This document shows, piece after piece, positions 27,701 through 37,100 of a DNA stretch of 64,000 nt. Location: NCBI GenBank assembly GCA_031427625.1, contig JANPNV010000111.1, forward strand, positions 1 to 64,000, written 5' to 3'. Each line of letters opens with the position of its first letter. The stretch's first letter is position 1. The position numbers were made by a program, and so were the translations under genes. The DNA is from JADKIH01 sp031427625. Its GTDB lineage: Bacteria; Bacteroidota; Bacteroidia; AKYH767-A; 2013-40CM-41-45. The notes under the pieces are model-generated. The model did not search any database and was not told the DNA's origin. It was given only the letters and a program-made list of their open reading frames with translations.

Positions 27701-27774
27701 CCGAACAATACGATAACGATCGACATGACCATTGCCAATACAGGACGCTTCAGACTAACCGATGATAATGACAA
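24703..27774 (-). CDS. RND family multidrug-efflux-type permease (AcrB/HAE1)
   Basis: 1023 residues with 12 membrane helices and two large periplasmic loops, driven by the proton gradient. Family motifs include FGIIGYNFLGVREYPSIDPP, LDIDLEAAANDVRDKVSQA, and VLATGLVVDDGIVVTENI, where the DD pair is the proton-relay site of hydrophobic and amphiphilic efflux pumps (the heavy-metal subfamily differs). The C-terminal half has the matching PLALAGAVLALWMF and GLVTKNGILIVEFANQ. Drug, bile salt or lipid substrates cannot be separated by sequence. It is flanked by adaptor and TolC genes. Confidence 0.95.
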   Translation of the reverse strand: MSLSSVSLKRPVLAMVMSIVIVLFGIIGYNFLGVREYPSIDPPIITVRTAYTGASAEVIESQITEPLEKAINGIAGIRSIASASNQGSSSITVEFTLDIDLEAAANDVRDKVSQAIRQLPQDIDAPPVVTKSDANSDAILSLTIESDSRNQLEVSDYASNVILERLQTIPGVSTIQVWGEKKYAMRIWLDPAKLSAFQLTPLDIQNALTRENVELPGGKIRGNNTELIVNTMGRLSKPDDFNNLIISSNLGITVRLRDVGYAELGPENEETILKQSGVPMIGLGIVPQPGSNYIEIADEFYKRYDQLEKDLPKDFKLGVALDNTKFIRRSIGEVAETLLIAFLLVVIIIYLFFRDWLIAIRPLIDIPVSLIGAFFIMYLAGFSINILTLLAIVLATGLVVDDGIVVTENIYKKIEKGMNPREAAEKGSNEIFFAVLSTSFTLAVVFLPIIFLQGFVGRLFREFGIVMAGAILISAFVSLSLTPVLNVMIARKNHRHSRFYERTEPFFLRMTEGYRRSLTNFIKRRGWAWGILFASLLLIFGIGNVLQSELAPLEDRNLIRIAVSAPEGTSYDYMDAYMNRITRFIVDSIPEKRIALSVTAPGFTGSGAVNTGFVRLGLKNPGERKRSQQQIADYITRNMKFFPEGRAFALQEQTISTGNAGRTSLPVQYVLQAPNFEKLKAALPLFLEEANKNPVFQGIDVNLKFNKPELNITIDRNRAAALGVSVNDVAQTLQFSYSGKRMSYFTMNGKQYQVIAQMNRASRDEPLDLKSLYIKNSKGEKIQLDNLIKAEEESSPPQLYHYNRYKSATISAGLAPGKTVGDGIAAMDQIAKKVLDESFSTELTGPSRDFVESGSNILFAFFLALILIYLILAAQFESFIDPFIIMLTVPLALAGAVLALWMFNQTLNIFSQIGIIMLIGLVTKNGILIVEFANQQKSLGLNVKEAAIEASTMRLRPILMTSIATILGALPIAIGLGNGAQSRMPMGIVVAGGLLFSLVLTLYVIPAVYTYISREKSGQIQEK

Positions 27775-27784
27775 AATCTATAGA

Positions 27785-28852
27785 TTAATTGTTAGAATAA
27801 CTTTTCACATTTACTTGTAAGGACATGCCAGGTCTGACCTGCATGATTCCCGTTGTGAGAACGGTATCTCCCTCTCGTAAACCAGAAGTAATTTGAATGG
27901 ATGAATCATTCCGCATTCCAGTTAAAACAGAAATTTTTTCTGCTTTGTCATTTCTGACCACAAACACTTTCTGACCTTTGAGTTCAGGAACAAGTGATTG
28001 TGTCGGAATAAGAATAGCATGATTTACCTGCTTTAAGGGTATCTCGATATTTGCAAATGCACCCGGATATAAATCAAATTTACTATTTGAACAAAGGGCT
28101 CTTACCAATAACGTTCGTGTCGCTAAATCAATCTTCGGTTCAAATGCATATATTTTCCCTGTAAATATTCCTTCTGTCGATTCTGTTGTGAAGTTGACCT
28201 CCGTCTGTTCTGTTATCATCGGACGGTATTTTTCAGGAATGGCAAATTCTAGTTTGATAGGATCAATTTCCTGCATAGTTGCAATCTTTGTATTTGCCGG
28301 AATGTTTGCACCGGCACTTACCGATTTTAAACCGATGACACCATTGAAGGGTGCAGTAATTTTCGTCTTGCTAATTTGAGCCTGAATTAATTCTATATCA
28401 GCCAGAATAATATTTAGCTGATTGAGCGATAATTCATAATCCTGTTGACTTATGCCATTGATTGATAGTAAATCCTTTTGTCGCTCTTTAGTAGTTTCGG
28501 CCAGTTCTTTTTGAACCTTAAGTTTTTTTAATTGAGCTTGTAAGTCATCATCGTACATGGTAACCAAAAGTTCTCCCTTGTTTATTTTGGAACCTTCTTT
28601 AAAAAGTATAGCGGAAATCTTTCCTGCTATCTCATTCCGTATTTCTACTTCCTCTTGAGCAAGTAATGTTCCAGAGGCATAAATCATTTCGTCGATGTCT
28701 TGCGTCCGGACTATGTAACCATTAACCATCAATGGTTGCGGTCCGTTTTGTCCATTTGATGCAACATCCGATTTGTTTGTGCATTTGTTCACAAATAATA
28801 TTATGCCTGTTATAATCAATGCAAGCAAAAGCAAAAGACGACCGATTTTCAT
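27785..28852 (-). CDS. RND efflux periplasmic adaptor (membrane fusion protein)
   Basis: 355 residues with one N-terminal membrane anchor (about 5-23). It then has the lipoyl/barrel-sandwich motif VEIRNEIAGKISAILFKEGS, a short coiled-coil hairpin (about 105-160), and the second lipoyl half KITAPFNGVIGLKSVSAG. It bridges pump and TolC channel. It is the first gene of the adaptor-pump-channel operon, 10 bp upstream of the RND gene. No TetR or MarR regulator is adjacent, so operon control is not visible here. Confidence 0.93.
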   Translation of the reverse strand: MKIGRLLLLLALIITGIILFVNKCTNKSDVASNGQNGPQPLMVNGYIVRTQDIDEMIYASGTLLAQEEVEIRNEIAGKISAILFKEGSKINKGELLVTMYDDDLQAQLKKLKVQKELAETTKERQKDLLSINGISQQDYELSLNQLNIILADIELIQAQISKTKITAPFNGVIGLKSVSAGANIPANTKIATMQEIDPIKLEFAIPEKYRPMITEQTEVNFTTESTEGIFTGKIYAFEPKIDLATRTLLVRALCSNSKFDLYPGAFANIEIPLKQVNHAILIPTQSLVPELKGQKVFVVRNDKAEKISVLTGMRNDSSIQITSGLREGDTVLTTGIMQVRPGMSLQVNVKSYSNN

Positions 28853-28925
28853 AAATTAATTCACGTTGTATAATGCAAATTTGTAATTAATTAAACAACT
28901 AATCACAAAATAAATTTGTTGCTTG

Positions 28926-29990
28926 TCATTTCCACTCTGCTACAAAAAGATTGGTATCATGACCGCCACCATTGTTCCGGTTACTCGAAAACACAAGCTT
29001 TTTTCCATCACGCGAAAAAACAGGAAATGCATCGAAAACAGGGTCGTAGCTGACTTGCTGTAACTCGCTGCCATCCAGTTTACACATCCACAAATTAAAA
29101 TGGTAGCCCTTATTTACGTGATTGCTCGAAAAGACAACTTTTTTGCCATCAGCAGTAAAATACGGTGCCCAGTTTGCTCCACCTAAATGTGTTATCTGTC
29201 GTAATTCACTTCCATCAATGTTGCAGGTAAATAATTCCATGTTTGTTGGCATCACTTGTCCCTGTGAAAGTAAATCCTTGTAAACTTTTACATCTTCTTC
29301 CGTCTTAGGTCTTGAAGCTCTGAATATAAGTTTTTTGCCATCAGGAGAAAAAAATGCACCGCCATCATATCCTAATTCTTTTGTAACCTGTTTCACATCA
29401 CTGCCGTCTATTTTCATTGTGTACAAATCCAAGTCACCATTTCGAAGGGAAGTGAATACAATCCGATCGCCTTTCGGACTTAATGTTGCTTCTGCATCGT
29501 AGCCGGGAGAATCAGTAAGTTTTTTTCTGATATTCCCATGCAGATCCGCAACATAGATATCGAAACTTTTATAAACAGGCCAAACATATTTATGATCGGC
29601 ACGAGGTGCAGGTTTTGGAGGACACTCTTCCGACATCTCATGTGTCGATGCATATAATATTAATGAATCCCCCGGAAGAAAATAGGAACATGTAGTTCGT
29701 CCTTTTCCTGTGCTTACAAGTGATGGGTGGAAATCTTCAAGGTCCGAATAATATATCTGATCACAGGAAACATTCCATGCCGGATTCGTTACCTGAAAAA
29801 CAATCTTCTTATTATCAAAACTGAAATATGCTTCTGCATTATCACCACCGAATGTTAATTGCCTTACTGATTTGAAATATTTTTCATCCGGAAAATGAAC
29901 AGTTGTATCTGCTTTACCGGTTTCATGATGCTGACCAAAAACATTATTCAGTTGTATTAATAAAAATATTGGGAGCAATATTCGAATCAT
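28926..29990 (-). CDS. PD40/TolB-like beta-propeller secreted protein
   Basis: 354 residues with an N-terminal signal peptide (cut after about residue 19, VFGQ). Repeated WD40-like PD40 strands follow, each ending in a form of SPDGKKLIFRS, TADGKKVVFSSN or SRDGKKLVFSSN. At least five blades are evident. It resembles the propeller of TolB or of prolyl oligopeptidase-type enzymes but has no catalytic domain. A TAGCTTCG element at 30006-30013 (minus) would drive it. Function is unknown; a binding role is inferred. Confidence 0.8.
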   Translation of the reverse strand: MIRILLPIFLLIQLNNVFGQHHETGKADTTVHFPDEKYFKSVRQLTFGGDNAEAYFSFDNKKIVFQVTNPAWNVSCDQIYYSDLEDFHPSLVSTGKGRTTCSYFLPGDSLILYASTHEMSEECPPKPAPRADHKYVWPVYKSFDIYVADLHGNIRKKLTDSPGYDAEATLSPKGDRIVFTSLRNGDLDLYTMKIDGSDVKQVTKELGYDGGAFFSPDGKKLIFRASRPKTEEDVKVYKDLLSQGQVMPTNMELFTCNIDGSELRQITHLGGANWAPYFTADGKKVVFSSNHVNKGYHFNLWMCKLDGSELQQVSYDPVFDAFPVFSRDGKKLVFSSNRNNGGGHDTNLFVAEWK

Positions 29991-30198
29991 AGATAGACTT
30001 TTCTGCGAAGCTAATCAAAGAATCATCATCTAAATGTCACAGCAATTTCACTATTATCATCTGATCGGTATTCTGGATTGAGAAATACTCCAGCTAGATG
30101 GTTATATATTTGATAAACAAAGATCTGTTAAAATATTCCGTGCCTTCATTCAGATCATTTTATCGTTTATTTCAATTCTTAAGGTTATGTTATTGTGC

Positions 30199-30228
30199 TT
30201 TGAGAACATTCTCAATTGGTTAGCTTTG
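30199..30228 (+). promoter_or_regulatory. Full -33/-7 promoter of the M13 peptidase gene
   Basis: TTTG at 30199-30202 and TAGCTTTG at 30221-30228 are separated by 18 bp, close to the Bacteroidota consensus TTTG-N19-TAnnTTTG. The start site would be near 30232. This lies downstream of an alternative ATG at 30187, so translation must begin at 30268. Confidence 0.7.
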
Positions 30229-30267
30229 CTGCCGACTATTCAAGAAAAACGTATAATTCCAGTAGCT

Positions 30268-32316
30268 ATGAATATTAAAAATATCATTGGCGTCTGCCTG
30301 CTAATTTCGCTGGCTTCGTGCACAGAAAAAAAAACGAATTATGCTTCCATAAAGGAAGATGACTTTTTGTATCAATATATCGACAGCACGGTAAAACCCG
30401 GTGACGATTTTTTCAAGTTTGCCACTGGAAGCTGGATGAAAAACAATCCGATTCCATCTTCGGAACGCAGATGGGGAATTGCTAATCTGGTTAGGAATGA
30501 TATTTATGATCAGATTCGTAAAATCAATGATGAATCAGCAGCAAACAACGACGCTAAAAAAGGGAGCAATACCCAACGTATTGGCGACTTCTGGGCAACA
30601 GCAATGGACACAGTTAAAATTAATCAGCAGGGAATAGCTCCTTTGAAACCACTATTCGACCAGATTGCTTCTATAAAATCAAAAGAAGACGTAGTAAAAG
30701 TAATAGGAGATTTTCAGGTGTATGCCGGTTCACCGCTTTTTTCTCCTGCTATTTTCCAGGACGAAATGAACAGTGAAAAGTATGCATTGCATTTCTATCA
30801 GGGCGGAATTGGATTGCCACAACGTGACTATTATTTTAATAACGATAGCCGGACTCAGGAAATCAGAAAAGAATATCAGCTTCATTTGAAAAAGATGTTT
30901 ATGCTTTTGGGAGATGATGAAAAAAAATCTTCTGCAAATGCGCAGACAGTATTCAAAATAGAAACAGACCTGGCCCGTGCATCCCGCAAACTTGAAGACC
31001 TTAGAGATCCATATGCAAATTATAACAAAATGTCTGTGGCAGCTTTCAATTCGCTTACACCTTCCATCGATTGGAATAAAATTTTTGAGCAACAGAATTT
31101 AAAAAATATTGATTCAGTCATCGTTGGCCAACCCGAATTTTACAAGCAAGTTGAAAAAAGCCTTCAAACTGTCAGCGTCGAGGACTGGAAAACATATTTA
31201 CGCTGGAATGTTATTCATGACTTTTCCGGTGATTTAAGCAAGCCATTCGATCAGGAAAATTTTAATTTCTTTGGAACCATGCTCGCAGGAATTCCTGCCC
31301 AGCGTCCGCGATGGAAAAGAGTAATGGATCAGGAAGAACAGTTCCTCGGTGATGCTCTCGGACAATTATATACTGAGAAATATGTTCCTGTTGCTATGCG
31401 CAAACGTTACGACGATTTAGTTGAGAATATGATGACAGCTTACAAAGAGCATATCGAAAAAGTTGACTGGATGGTCGACAGTACAAAAGTAAAAGCACTT
31501 TTAAAACTTTCAAAAATCAAACGTAAAGTTTGTTATCCTGATAAATGGAAAAATTATTCATCACTTGAAATAAGCAGAGAGTCTCATGTTCAGAATGTCA
31601 TCAACTGTCAAAAATGGTTATTCAATTACGAAGTTGCCAAGCTTTCAAAACCAGTTGATCGCGATGAATGGGATATGACGCCTCAGACGTATAACGCTTA
31701 TTACAATCCGTCAAATAATGAAATTGTCCTTCCAGCCGCACAGTTTCTTATTCCCGGTCTTCCCGATTCACTTGCTGATGATGCCATCATCTATGGTTAT
31801 GCAGCTGCAAGTACAATCGGACATGAACTGACACATGGATTCGATGACGAAGGACGACAGTTTGATGCTTCAGGTAATCTGACCAACTGGTGGTCAGCAC
31901 AGGATTCAATTAACTTCAGCAAACGTGCTCAATTACTCTCTGATCAATTCAGTAATTATATTGTCCTTGACAGTCTCCACGTAAATGGAAAAGCATCGCT
32001 CGGAGAAAACATTGCCGATCTGGGCGGAATTGTAATTGGATTGGATGCCTTTAAGAAGACAGAAGAATATAAAAAAGGAGAGAAGATCGACGGATTAACT
32101 CCGGTGCAAAGATATTTTCTAGGATACACCTTAGGCTGGTTAGGTCATGCCCGTGATAAATCATTAGCCATGCAGGTAATGACAGATGTTCATGCACCAA
32201 ACTTTTTACGCGTCAATGGTCCTTTCAGTAATCTTCCCGAATTTTATGAAGCATTCGGAATTAAAGAGGGAGATAACATGTGGCGTCCGGATTCTATGCG
32301 TGTGAAAATCTGGTAG
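30268..32316 (+). CDS. M13 family zinc metallopeptidase, lipoprotein
   Basis: Neprilysin/PepO-like peptidase, 682 residues from the ATG at 30268. An upstream in-frame ATG at 30187 is excluded because it precedes the promoter's start site. The N-terminus is a lipoprotein signal (LLISLASC). The zinc motif HELTH is at 519-523 (TIGHELTHGFDDEGRQ), and the third ligand lies in ENIADLGG downstream, as the family requires. The conserved N-terminal KPGDDFFKFATGSW is present. It likely degrades small peptides in the periplasm or at the outer membrane. Confidence 0.93.
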   Translation: MNIKNIIGVCLLISLASCTEKKTNYASIKEDDFLYQYIDSTVKPGDDFFKFATGSWMKNNPIPSSERRWGIANLVRNDIYDQIRKINDESAANNDAKKGSNTQRIGDFWATAMDTVKINQQGIAPLKPLFDQIASIKSKEDVVKVIGDFQVYAGSPLFSPAIFQDEMNSEKYALHFYQGGIGLPQRDYYFNNDSRTQEIRKEYQLHLKKMFMLLGDDEKKSSANAQTVFKIETDLARASRKLEDLRDPYANYNKMSVAAFNSLTPSIDWNKIFEQQNLKNIDSVIVGQPEFYKQVEKSLQTVSVEDWKTYLRWNVIHDFSGDLSKPFDQENFNFFGTMLAGIPAQRPRWKRVMDQEEQFLGDALGQLYTEKYVPVAMRKRYDDLVENMMTAYKEHIEKVDWMVDSTKVKALLKLSKIKRKVCYPDKWKNYSSLEISRESHVQNVINCQKWLFNYEVAKLSKPVDRDEWDMTPQTYNAYYNPSNNEIVLPAAQFLIPGLPDSLADDAIIYGYAAASTIGHELTHGFDDEGRQFDASGNLTNWWSAQDSINFSKRAQLLSDQFSNYIVLDSLHVNGKASLGENIADLGGIVIGLDAFKKTEEYKKGEKIDGLTPVQRYFLGYTLGWLGHARDKSLAMQVMTDVHAPNFLRVNGPFSNLPEFYEAFGIKEGDNMWRPDSMRVKIW

Positions 32317-32392
32317 TGATCTGATACCAAAAGTAACGGAATTAAGAAGATGTTAATTTGAAAATGAGGTGGACATACTTCCTTTTTTTAAA

Positions 32393-33064
32393 TTAAAAAG
32401 CTATTACTTTTAAATCAAAATCTTCTGCTTTGGAATTTTTCTTCGCCAGGCGAAATACTTCCAATCTGTATTTCCCTCCTCGTATCATGATCGCTGTCCA
32501 TTCATGAAGAGGTGTGGCTGTTATTTCTTTTTCATTATCGTACACCTTGAAAAAAGTATCATCGCTCGCTTTTAACTTCAAGTATATCTTTCTTGCCGGA
32601 GGTATTTCTATTACATAATTTTTTTTGTCATCAGTTCCTAAACTACCAGCAAAACCCTGAATTACAACACCCTCATTATTCATTCCAAAGGGAACTTTCC
32701 TGAACAAATGAGTTCCTTCTTCGTCTGTCAGAATCATGCGGCTTTCTGTAATAGAGTCAATCTTCAAATAAGAATCATAACTTTCATTGATATAGGCATA
32801 GGAGATTTTTAATGAATCCTTCCCACTTAAATTCCACGTGCCTTCTCTTTCAGATGCAACAAATTTTACTGAACCGTCAGAATTAAATAAATAGCCCTCA
32901 TTAAAAAGTGTATTACCAGAATCCATACTCCATAATCCATAAATAAAGTTTTCTACCACTTTCAAAGTATCTCCTGAAATGAGTGATTCATCATTACTCT
33001 TTTCTTTTACCGGCGATGTGCAAGCGAACAGAATTGTGCAGAAGAGTATAAGCGAAAATTTCAT
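32393..33064 (-). CDS. Lipocalin-like lipoprotein of unknown function
   Basis: 223 residues with a lipoprotein signal ending at Cys15 (LFACTS). The middle part (about 40-125) has the pattern of a lipocalin-type small barrel: GLWSMDSGNTLFNEGYLF, then KFVASEREGTWNLSGKDSL and SRMILTDEEGTHLFRKV. The C-terminal 90 residues look like a separate beta-sandwich (YVIEIPPARKIYLKLKA). I do not recognise a named family. It converges on the M13 gene and lies about 40 bp downstream of tsaD. Confidence 0.6.
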   Translation of the reverse strand: MKFSLILFCTILFACTSPVKEKSNDESLISGDTLKVVENFIYGLWSMDSGNTLFNEGYLFNSDGSVKFVASEREGTWNLSGKDSLKISYAYINESYDSYLKIDSITESRMILTDEEGTHLFRKVPFGMNNEGVVIQGFAGSLGTDDKKNYVIEIPPARKIYLKLKASDDTFFKVYDNEKEITATPLHEWTAIMIRGGKYRLEVFRLAKKNSKAEDFDLKVIAF

Positions 33065-33104
33065 AGCAACGTTATTTAAAATTTGATTAATCGATAAGTC
33101 AGTA

Positions 33105-34133
33105 TTATTCCATTGCCATTCTGGCCAATGGAGTAATATCTTGAGTTGCGAACCTGTTGTTCAATAATTTGTAATATCCTGTGACAGCAATCATGGCGGC
33201 ATTATCCGTACAATATGCAAATGGAGGAATGTAAACAGTACACTTTTCCGTTTCAACTAAAGATAAAAATTGCTTTCTCAATTCGCTGTTGGCACTTACT
33301 CCACCAGCTATTGCTACTTCTTTTATTCCCGTCTGCGCAATTGCCGCCTTTATTTTATTTATCAAAATTGTAACAATAGAATTTTGAACGGATGCACAGA
33401 TGTCGTTGATATTGTCGCGAATGAAATGTTCGTCTCTTGCAACCTGATCCCGGATAAAATATAATATTGCTGTCTTTAATCCACTGAAACTGAAATCCAG
33501 TCCTTCGATCTTCGGCGTTGGAAATTTATATTTTTTCGGATCTCCCTCTTTGGCGTATTTGTCAACAAGCGGTCCGCCTGGATAGGGGAGCCCCAGCATT
33601 TTTGCAGATTTGTCGAATGCCTCACCTGCCGCATCATCGAGGGTATGCCCGATTATTTTCATCGATAAATAATCATCTACTCTTACGATTTGTGTATGCC
33701 CTCCTGAGACGATAAGGCAAAGGAATGGAAACGATGGAGTTTTTTTATTCTCGTTCTTTTTTGTGATAAAGTGAGCAAGAACGTGCCCTTGCATGTGGTT
33801 AACATCGATCAATGGAATGGACAATCCCATCGATAAGGCCTTGGAAAAGGAAACTCCTACAAGCAGAGCGCCCATTAATCCGGGACCTCTTGTAAAAGCA
33901 ATAGCATGAAGATCGTTTTTAGTTATATTTGCCTCGCTTAGGGCCGCTTCAACGACGGGGATAATTTTTTGTTGATGCGCCCTCGACGCAAGTTCTGGTA
34001 CCACACCACCATAATATCTGTGAATGAGTTTCTGGTCTGCAATTACATTCGACAATTCTACCGTACCTAAAAGTACTGCAGCCGCAGTCTCATCGCAGGA
34101 TGATTCTATGCCTAATATGAATTTATCTTTCAT
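33105..34133 (-). CDS. tsaD: tRNA N6-threonylcarbamoyladenosine synthase subunit TsaD
   Basis: Transfers threonylcarbamoyl to A37 of ANN-decoding tRNAs in complex with TsaB and TsaE. ASKHA fold, 342 residues. The opening ILGIESSCDETAAAVL, the metal-binding NHMQGHVLAHF histidines, the VSGGHTQIV and IVAIAGGVSANSELR-like nucleotide loops are all intact. It acts upstream of MtaB (gene at 13662) in the same modification. It is divergent from tamB across a 67-bp gap containing a TAACTTTG promoter. Confidence 0.96.
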   Translation of the reverse strand: MKDKFILGIESSCDETAAAVLLGTVELSNVIADQKLIHRYYGGVVPELASRAHQQKIIPVVEAALSEANITKNDLHAIAFTRGPGLMGALLVGVSFSKALSMGLSIPLIDVNHMQGHVLAHFITKKNENKKTPSFPFLCLIVSGGHTQIVRVDDYLSMKIIGHTLDDAAGEAFDKSAKMLGLPYPGGPLVDKYAKEGDPKKYKFPTPKIEGLDFSFSGLKTAILYFIRDQVARDEHFIRDNINDICASVQNSIVTILINKIKAAIAQTGIKEVAIAGGVSANSELRKQFLSLVETEKCTVYIPPFAYCTDNAAMIAVTGYYKLLNNRFATQDITPLARMAME

Positions 34134-34147
34134 GGTATGAAACTTGT

Positions 34148-34155
34148 CAAAGTTA
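34148..34155 (-). promoter_or_regulatory. -7 promoter element of tsaD
   Basis: TAACTTTG on the minus strand matches TAnnTTTG exactly, 14 nt from the tsaD ATG. It sits in the short tsaD-tamB divergent region, so the two transcripts start very close together. Confidence 0.55.
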
Positions 34156-34176
34156 TTACTTTAAAAATCCAAAATT

Positions 34177-37100
34177 ATTAAAAAAATCCTTCGTATCCTT
34201 TTGTGGTCAATTAGCATATTGGTGCTGATAATCGGGATTATCTTCGGTGCTTTACATATTGATTCAGTACAGACATTTCTCGCAAAACGCTTAACAGCCT
34301 ATATCTCCGAGCAACTTAAAACCAAAGTAACAATCGACCGTGTAAGTATTCGTTTTGTTAAAAGTGTTAATCTCAAAGGATTTTACGTCGAGGATCTTCA
34401 TGGTGACACTCTTGTCTACGCCGATGAATTAAATGTTTCTATCAGCGAATTAAGTACAAAAAACCATCAGCTCGATATTGGACGGTTATTATTAAAAAAA
34501 GGTTTGTTTAATCTCAAGCATTATAAAGGCGAAGTGCATGATAACCTTCATTTCATTTCAGAATATTTTGCTTCCTCCGATACAACTACTTCGTCAACTC
34601 CATGGAATATAAAAATTGAAGATTTAGCGCTTCGGGATTTTCGCTTTAAAAATTTCGACGAAAATGATACTGTTGTCACTAAAGGTGTTGATTTCTCTAA
34701 TCTGGATGTAAGTGGAATTTATGGTGACTTCAGCGATTATTCCACAGCAGGAGATTCTGTCTTTCTTAATATTCGAAAACTTGCTTTCAAAGATAAATGC
34801 GGTTTTGCTTTAAGTGATTTTACATCTGATATAATGTTCTCTCCTGTAGAATTGCGCTTGAAGAATTTAGTAATCCGTTCACCTTTTACTGACATTCATA
34901 CTGACCTCACTTTTCTATATGACAGCTTAGCTTGTTTCGACGATTTTACTTCTCGAATTCAATGGCAGACTTCATTTCGTAACAGTACAATTTCATTTGC
35001 CGATATAGCCTATTTCGCACCCGATCTGACAGGAATAGATAAAGCTGTCAAGCTTGACGGTGACTTCAAAGGGTCGGTGAATAATTTTAAAGGAAAAAAT
35101 GTTTCCCTTGAATGGGGAGTCTCATCCTGGTTTCATGGAAATGTTTCAATGAATGGATTACCTTATATCAATGATACCTACATGGATATTTATGCTGAAG
35201 GTATTAAGTCAAACAAAAGCGACATTGAATGGCTTCCTGTACCTCCTTTCGAACAAAAGAAACTCATCGATGTTCCGGATAATATGAAGGAGCTTGGCGA
35301 GGTACTCTTCAAAGGCAAATTTACCGGATTCGTAAGTGACTTCGTTGCATTTGGAAACGTAAAAACAGGACTTGGATCAATCAGCTCCGATCTTAACGTT
35401 AAATACAATAAGAAGAAAAATATATCAGAGTATAGCGGACATCTTGCAGCTTCTCAATTTGATGTAGGTAAAATAACGGGTATAAGCGATATTGGAAAAG
35501 TAAGCTTCAGTGTAAATCTAAATGGAGAAGGACTTCAACTCGATAACATAAATTCAAAACTCGACGGGAAAATCGATTTATTACAATTTCGAAATTACGA
35601 TTATAAAAATATCATTGTCGACGGACAACTTGCCAAAAAATTGTTTAATGGATCGCTTACGGTCGATGAACCAAATGTTAATCTCGATTTTCATGGAACA
35701 ATTGACTACCGTAGTAAATTGCCTGAGTATAATTTTATTGCTGATATCCGTACAGCTCACTTAGACACATTGAATTTATTTAATACGCAGGATAGAACAA
35801 TTCTACAAACTTCAATTACTTCGCATTTCAAAGGAAACAAACTGGATAATATAATTGGTGGGATAGAAATCAAAAACACAAACCTTATCACCGGAAAGAA
35901 ATTATTTCATATAAATTCTATTACTCTTAATGCTGAAAAAACGGATGCCATCCGTACATTCGATATACTTTCAGATAATTTTGATGCTCATTTCATTGGA
36001 GAATTTGATTTTGCCAAACTCGGTGACGCATTCAAAGAGATAATTCCCCGCTATCTTCCTTCCGTAATTCTTCCGCGTAAATCATTTTACAGCAATCAGA
36101 ATTTTAAATTTGATATTAGGATAAAGAACCTGAATATATTCACCGAAACATTCCTTCCTAATTGGCAGTTCGCTCCTAACACAACAATGAAAGGGCATTT
36201 CAACAGTGTGAATTATGACATATCTGCTGATATTAATACAGCATGGATTAAATATAAGGAATTTGGTTTCGATGATTTCGATATGAAGCTCAAGGCAGGA
36301 AGTAGTGAATTGATACTTGATGCCAGCGCTGGGAGAATCAGCAGAAATGATAATGATTTTATAAAATTACCGACTTTAACAGCAAGAGCAGAAAACAACC
36401 AGTTACGATATAAACTAAATTTATCTAATACTGATAGTGCAACTACTAAGGCTTACCTCGAAGGAATTGTAAGTTTTAATTCTTCGTCAGATTTTTTAAA
36501 TAAAATAGATTCATCCCGTTTTATTGTTGAGAATAACGAATGGATTCTTGATGAAAACAATAGTGTGAAATTTGACTCTTCAACGATTACTTTATCGTCT
36601 ATGACCTTTTCTAAAAAAAATGAATCGATTTCTCTCGATGGAAAAATAAGTAAAATTGCGGGAGATAAAGTCGGACTTAGTCTTTCAGGTTTCAATTTAA
36701 ATAACTTAAACACTTTCTTGAAATCTGATAAATCTGTTTTCGGCGGCATTGTTAGCGGAAATGTATTTCTGTCTGATGTCTATAACCAGATTCAGCTGGA
36801 AAGCAATATTAAAATAACAGATTTCTCTATAGACAATGATACTTTGGGGAATGCAGATATTATTTCAAAATACAATGTCGATCAAAGTGTCATTCTGGGA
36901 AGTGTTTCTATTGTAAAAGGTTCTGCCAAGGTCGTTGATATCAGCGGGAATTATTATTTATCAAAAGAGAATAATAATCTTGACTTCAGTATCAAGTTAA
37001 ATAATCTTTACCTGCATCCGCTTGAAAGATACATCAGTGATATAATGACTGATGTTTATGGTAAAGTGTCAGCAGACTTAAAATTAACAGGAAACATAAA

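Noticed and set aside
34137..34181. Short ORF from ATG 34137 ahead of tamB
   Set aside because: It is out of frame with tamB and only 14 codons; retained only as evidence for a possible indel or start problem.
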